Positions 61,501 to 64,000 of a stretch of 64,000 nucleotides of DNA are shown one piece after another. The notes under the pieces were generated by a model. It was given only the letters and a program-made list of their open reading frames with translations. It was not told the DNA's origin and searched no databases. Location of the stretch: positions 1,240,001 to 1,304,000 of the forward strand of contig NC_088809.1 in NCBI RefSeq assembly GCF_011386835.1, written 5' to 3'. Positions within the stretch are counted from its first letter, which is position 1. Every line of letters starts with the position of its first letter. The position numbers were made by a program, and so were the translations under genes. This stretch comes from Chrysemys picta bellii (taxonomy: Eukaryota; Chordata; Testudines; Emydidae).

Positions 61501-63753
61501 TCTGCGATAGGTGCAGTAAGCCTGTGCCCAGAGGGGATCCGCACGCTGCTTGTCTAAAGTGCCTGGGAAAGGGTCCTTTGCAAGACAAGTGCACCATCTG
61601 CAGAGGCTTCAAGCCCAGAACTAAGAGGGAGAGAGACTATCGAGCTCCTCTTGATGGAGTCTGCTCTCCTGCCTCAACCAGTTTAAGAGCTGGCCTCAGT
61701 GCACAGCGCCCTTGCCTCGGTGCGGGACATCTCAGCACCGAGGAAGGACTTGCATAAGGAGCATCGGCACCACTCCCCTACATGGAAGGCCGACTCATCA
61801 ATGCGGCACTGTTCACAATCCCCGGCCAGGGTCAAATCTCCTCCAAGCAGCCCCCCAGCTTGAAGGGGCAGGGGGTTTTGCTCCCAATATTTTCTCATCC
61901 CCAAGGCCAAGGGTGGGCTCAGATTCATATTGTTTCTGACTTACCTGAATATGCTGGTGAAAATAAGATGTGCATGTGACCTTTTAATAATGAATTTTGA
62001 TTGTTTGTAATTTGCAGTTCTCTCTTGTAAACTTGAAAATTACATTTCCATACTTGTTCTCAGTCTGGCTATTCCTCTTATGCTGCTGAAGCAAAAATGT
62101 AGCTTCCTTTTATCACTTATACACTACAGTAGAACATCAGAGTTACGAACAACAGAGTTACAAACTAACTGGTCCACCACATACCTCATTTGGAACTGGA
62201 AGTATACAATCAGGCGGCAGCAGAGACAAAAAAAAAAAAGAGTAAATACAATACAGTACTGTTAAACATAAACTACTAAAAATAAATGGAAAGTTTAAAA
62301 AAATTGACAAGTTATGGAAACTGTTTCTGTGCTTGTTTCATTTAAATTAAGATGGTTAAAAGCAGCATTTCTCTTCTGCATAGTAAAGTTTCAAAGCTGT
62401 ATTAAGTCAATGTTCAGTTGTAAACTTTTGAAAGAACCACCATAACATTTAGTTCAGAGTTACAAACAACCTCCATTCCCAAGGTGCTCGTAACTCTGAA
62501 GTTCTACTGTATATGCATTCCTTTGAATAGTCCTAAGTGGTTAAAAGACACTGCAAAGGCAGTAGGAGAACACACACTTTTTTGATATATAACACAAAAA
62601 TATCAGTGATTATTTTTAAAGGGATGTAGCAGATTTAAAAGAAGATATTTAGAACACTGAGGTTGCCCTGCCAGTTTGCATCGGTTGGTAAGGAGCTCAA
62701 ATCTTAATCAAGTTGCCAGGATCATTTGAAGAATGCCAGCTCTGTGGTTATTAGAAATTATCCCACTTACTCACATATTATGTGTTTAAGCTATTGATCA
62801 AATCTGTCCATCAGTCTTTATAACGTAGCAGTATAATTGAAAGGAAAATTGAGGTTGAGCTTCTCTCTTTTTCTGAGGTAATCTCCCTAAATGTATTGCT
62901 GCTCTCTGTTCAGTCTTCACTAGTACTGGATTTTGCTTGTTATCTGTTGTTACTCCTGGAAGGATAGCCAAGGATTTTGAATATTCTAACCACGTCAGCA
63001 TCCCTGAGGCAAGTCTGTAGGACTCTGGCAGCACACTAAGTGAGTGGAACCCTAGACCGAGAGGTGGGCACCAGGGGAGAGGCCTATGCTGCTAAAGCCT
63101 GACCAGCCTATCTGCTTTTCTTGGCAGTTTTAGATATGGCTCCTATTCTACAACTGGATTTTCTATAGCAATCAAGCCAGCTGATGCAGTCACTCTAGTT
63201 TGACTTTCCTCTGCAACCTATTTCTCCATATATTTTGATTCCCAACTCTCCCTCCAGCTTTGTGCATTCCTTCTATTGACAGCCTAAAGGAGTGAGAGAA
63301 TGGCAGAAAGAGCTAAGGAGTGCAGGTTATTCTGGTCGGTGAAGAAAAAAGGACAAACAGAAATGATCATTTTCTGGATTTTTCATATTTGTGTTAGAGG
63401 ATTTTAACAACAGCCCCTTTCTTTCTAAATAGCAACTGTACAAAAATCAATAAGAGAATGTGCCTTCTAACAGCTCCAGCAGATGAAATACATTCCTGTT
63501 AATACTTCTCGTTTGAGGAGAAATAAGTCCAAGAAGGGCAGAGAAAACATCCAAAGGCAAACTGGAGACAGTAACTGAAAGGCTCGATGTATTTACACGT
63601 CTGTCATTTTCTGTAATAACTCCTTATCTGAATATATTTCAGCGGGATTCAGAGGTCAAGCTTAAGACGCCTCCACTGGAAGGGCAGCCCAGTCTGTACT
63701 GTTACCAGCCTCCAGTGCAGCAAATGTACTGTCCCTCACACCCATTTCACCAG
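58427..63753 (+). CDS. FOXN1: FOXN1 forkhead transcription factor, N-terminal coding exons (3' part outside window)
   Basis: Three coding exons (58453-58575, 59938-60441, 63643-63753), all phase 0, give the first 246 residues. FOXN1 is the nuclear master regulator of thymic epithelial cells and also acts in keratinocytes; loss causes the nude phenotype in mammals. Matches to mammalian FOXN1 recalled from memory are clear in islands: the MVSL start, NLMQTQGDPSSPA, a Ser/Pro-rich tract, GRFLKSNRNPFHPYKREFSE followed by DVFQE, AWCN-like TWCNNL, and SEVK...YCYQPPVQQMYC. The forkhead domain and C-terminal activation region lie past 64000. The start is the first ATG of its exon, with G at -3 and G at +4. 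Position downstream of SLC13A2 on the same strand matches mammalian synteny. The upstream non-coding leader exons are not identified with certainty. Confidence 0.93.
58576..59937 (+). other. FOXN1 intron, nothing clear except a short inverted repeat
   Basis: Intron between the first two coding exons. A 12-bp perfect inverted repeat, tccaccacctgg / ccaggtggtgga, lies at 59157-59168 and 59228-59239. No repeat family is recognised. Confidence 0.6.
59938..60441 (+). CDS. FOXN1: FOXN1 second coding exon
   Basis: The acceptor is ttttgccttgcag before 59938 and the donor is gtgagt at 60442. The exon has 168 codons, phase 0. It encodes DNPSFSCQSYDPDSR, a serine/proline tract (SSHSPSPSSPTQDQ), and the conserved PFHPYKREF...EDVF block. 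The frame stays open past the donor to 60666, so the open stretch is longer than the exon. Confidence 0.93.
60550..60586. repeat. Perfect 18-bp inverted repeat with 1-bp spacer
   Basis: The left arm is CTGGCGAGAGTTCATAAC at 60550-60567, the spacer is one T, and the right arm is GTTATGAACTCTCGCCAG at 60569-60586. It lies 108 bp past the donor of the second FOXN1 coding exon. The surrounding sequence shows no transposon. Confidence 0.97.
60587..61100 (+). other. FOXN1 intron, nothing assigned
   Basis: Intronic sequence between the hairpin and the DIRS-like insertion. Nothing recognisable. Confidence 0.5.
61110..61940 (+). mobile_element. DIRS-like retrotransposon fragment in a FOXN1 intron
   Basis: A non-coding leader (aactgttcttcgcgatgtgt) precedes a frame from 61476 with paired cysteines, C10-C13, H23, C26-C29 and C39-C42, ending GFKPRTKR, which looks like a gag zinc domain. 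After about 200 bp the sequence jumps to FLIPKAKGGLRFIL, the first reverse transcriptase motif (FLVPKKDGGLRPIL in DIRS elements). The rest of pol is missing, so this is an internally deleted copy. A Gypsy-type LTR element is an alternative family. Confidence 0.65.
61941..62126 (+). other. FOXN1 intron spacer
   Basis: Short intronic stretch with nothing recognisable. Confidence 0.5.
62127..62509. mobile_element. Tigger-like (Tc1/mariner) MITE in FOXN1 intron
   Basis: The ends CAGTAGAACATCAGAGTTAC and GTAACTCTGAAGTTCTACTG are inverted repeats (one mismatch plus an indel-like shift), flanked by TA at 62125-62126 and 62510-62511. It is 383 bp, AT-rich and has no transposase. Confidence 0.82.
62512..63642 (+). 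other. FOXN1 intron, nothing assigned
   Basis: Last part of the intron before the third coding exon. No repeat or reading frame supported. Confidence 0.5.
63643..63753 (+). CDS. FOXN1: FOXN1 third coding exon
   Basis: The acceptor is gaatatatttcag before 63643 and the donor is gtacgt at 63754. The exon has 37 codons, phase 0: RDSEVKLKTPPLEGQPSLYC, then YQPPVQQMYCPSHPFHQ. The SEVK and YCYQPP...MYC motifs match mammalian FOXN1 just upstream of its forkhead domain. Confidence 0.92.
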
Positions 63754-64000
63754 GTACGTGCAATGTGTGGACAACTGAATTAATTGCAGGTCCTACAATA
63801 TACTGGTCTGGTGACTCTGACTATAAAACACAAGAACTGGGTGAACAGTATCAACTAATTCTGCACTTGCTGGGAAGTTCCTACATGAACAGTCTCATGT
63901 TGCTTATGAAAAAACTGTCAAGGAGAAATAGATATAAATTAATTTTAAACATTTAAAACACAGAAAAAAATAACCTATAAAAATGTTTTGGTATTGCTTA
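63754..64000 (+). other. FOXN1 intron start, cut by window edge
   Basis: Intronic sequence after the gtacgt donor. The forkhead exons should follow outside the window. Confidence 0.7.

Noticed and set aside
61476..61757. A host zinc-finger gene
   Set aside because: The cysteine-rich frame has the layout of a retrotransposon gag, sits next to a reverse transcriptase motif and ends at random.
1..64000. A previously undescribed multi-gene system
   Set aside because: Apart from two known genes, the coding signals are transposon remnants. Nothing suggests a cluster of cooperating unknown genes.

Overview
This window is ordinary vertebrate nuclear DNA. Introns have GT/AG borders, coding density is low, and most of the sequence is interspersed repeats. 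Several repeat types point to a turtle, probably a cryptodire. They include a tRNA-derived SINE of the tortoise Pol III (Cry) type, CR1 LINEs ending in the usual chelonian/crocodilian 3' sequence, many short hAT elements with perfect 8-bp target duplications, palindromic MITEs, and a DIRS-like retrotransposon fragment. The species call is inference from repeat families recalled from memory, not from a search.

Two protein-coding genes are supported, both on the plus strand and both cut by the window edges. At the left, six exons between 4481 and 10961 encode the C-terminal half (about 297 residues) of an SLC13-family sodium/dicarboxylate cotransporter, closest to SLC13A2 (NaDC1). At the right, three exons between 58453 and 63753 encode the first 246 residues of FOXN1, the forkhead factor of thymic epithelium and skin. 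Its forkhead DNA-binding domain lies beyond the window. SLC13A2 followed by FOXN1 is also the mammalian gene order, and each identification supports the other.

Layout: 1-3163, CR1 LINE (+) with a hAT inside. 3305-4367, L2-type LINE (+). 4481-10961, SLC13A2 exons. 11638-18830, hAT elements, a foldback MITE and an old CR1/L3-type LINE. 19.3-25.5 kb, mostly sequence I cannot assign. 25.5-31.1 kb, hAT, MIR-type SINE and a minus-strand LINE. 32.1-32.6 kb, two unassigned splice-donor-like sites that could mark FOXN1 leader exons. 34.4-48.5 kb, tandem repeat, 5S-derived SINE, L2, MIR, MITE, hAT and CR1 pieces. 48.5-56.3 kb, LTR-like repeat, a long CA microsatellite, nested CR1/MITE/hAT insertions and a MITE split by the Cry SINE. 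58.4-63.8 kb, FOXN1 exons, with a DIRS-like fragment and a Tigger-like MITE in the third intron.

The two genes have no evident functional link: one is a renal/intestinal-type carboxylate transporter, the other a developmental transcription factor. I found no previously undescribed gene system. The most unusual local signals are a perfect 18-bp inverted repeat with a 1-base spacer just inside the FOXN1 intron after its second coding exon, a multi-layer nest of transposons at 51.6-53.3 kb, and two hAT elements with different ends that share an internal module.
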